A DNA stretch of 31,434 nucleotides. It comes from a virus. The notes beneath the pieces were generated by a model. The model saw only the letters and a program-made list of their open reading frames with translations, had not been told where the DNA came from and searched no databases. The stretch spans positions 1 through 31,434 of IMG/VR virus record IMGVR_UViG_3300007541_000107, one strand, 5' to 3'. Positions 31,433 to 31,434 of the stretch are shown piece by piece (position 1 is the first letter of the stretch; the number at the start of each line of letters is the position of its first letter). Made by a program: the position numbers and the translations under genes.

Positions 31433-31434
31433 TG

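Noticed and set aside
1-31434. CRISPR arrays, tRNAs, insertion sequences or integrase
   Set aside because: No spaced repeats, cloverleaf-like sequences, transposase or recombinase motifs were found; gaps between genes are too short to hold them.

Overview
This window is the virion-structure half of a tailed-phage genome, with T7-like (podovirus) architecture. Every gene I can support is on the minus strand, so the genes read from the right end (about 31.3 kb) to the left end (1). They are tightly packed, mostly joined by ATGA, TGATG or TAATG stop/start overlaps. No integrase, repressor, tRNA, replication gene or phage RNA polymerase is visible; these would lie outside the window. The host is probably Gram-negative: there is a lipoprotein signal, a twin-arginine (Tat) signal and several Sec signal peptides. 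The signal peptides ending in FGQ or LGQ and the PKD domain resemble Bacteroidota or Verrucomicrobiota proteins. However, many genes have AAAGGA/GGAGG ribosome sites, which argues against a typical Bacteroidota host. The host call is weak.

Layout, right to left. (1) About 31.3-29.4 kb: a GTAC-rich end segment, two hypotheticals, a small terminase, two more hypotheticals, and then a dual-frame locus in which a 43-residue TatA-like membrane protein overlaps an HNH-type zinc protein. (2) 29.5-26.6 kb: a one-span membrane protein, a protein with a Tat signal peptide, the large terminase and a conserved-looking hypothetical. (3) 26.6-21.1 kb: a small Gly/Pro/Gln-rich protein, the portal, a Bbp19-like protein, a coiled-coil protein, the scaffold, the major capsid protein and a cement-like protein. 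Two minus-strand intrinsic terminators bracket the capsid and cement pair. (4) 21.0-7.5 kb: tail tubular proteins A and B, then a run matching T7 genes 13-14-15-16: a GNAT-like protein, two internal virion proteins, and a 2465-residue polyvalent protein with ADP-ribosyltransferase-like and RadC/JAB-like domains. (5) 7.5-0.9 kb: a tail-fibre adaptor, two beta-helix tailspike-like proteins that unexpectedly begin with Sec signal peptides, a mini-ORF that also begins with one, a small hypothetical and an FN3 fibre protein. (6) 0.9-0 kb: a putative lysis cassette of a holin-like protein, a permuted-papain (YiiX/NlpC-P60-like) hydrolase and a lipoprotein cut by the window edge.

The terminases and portal package DNA into a shell built by scaffold, capsid and cement proteins. 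The tubular proteins and adaptor form the tail, and the internal proteins, including the giant polyvalent protein, are probably ejected into the host at infection. The least expected feature is the export theme: a phage TatA-like protein two genes from a phage Tat-signal protein, plus tailspike-like proteins with Sec signals.
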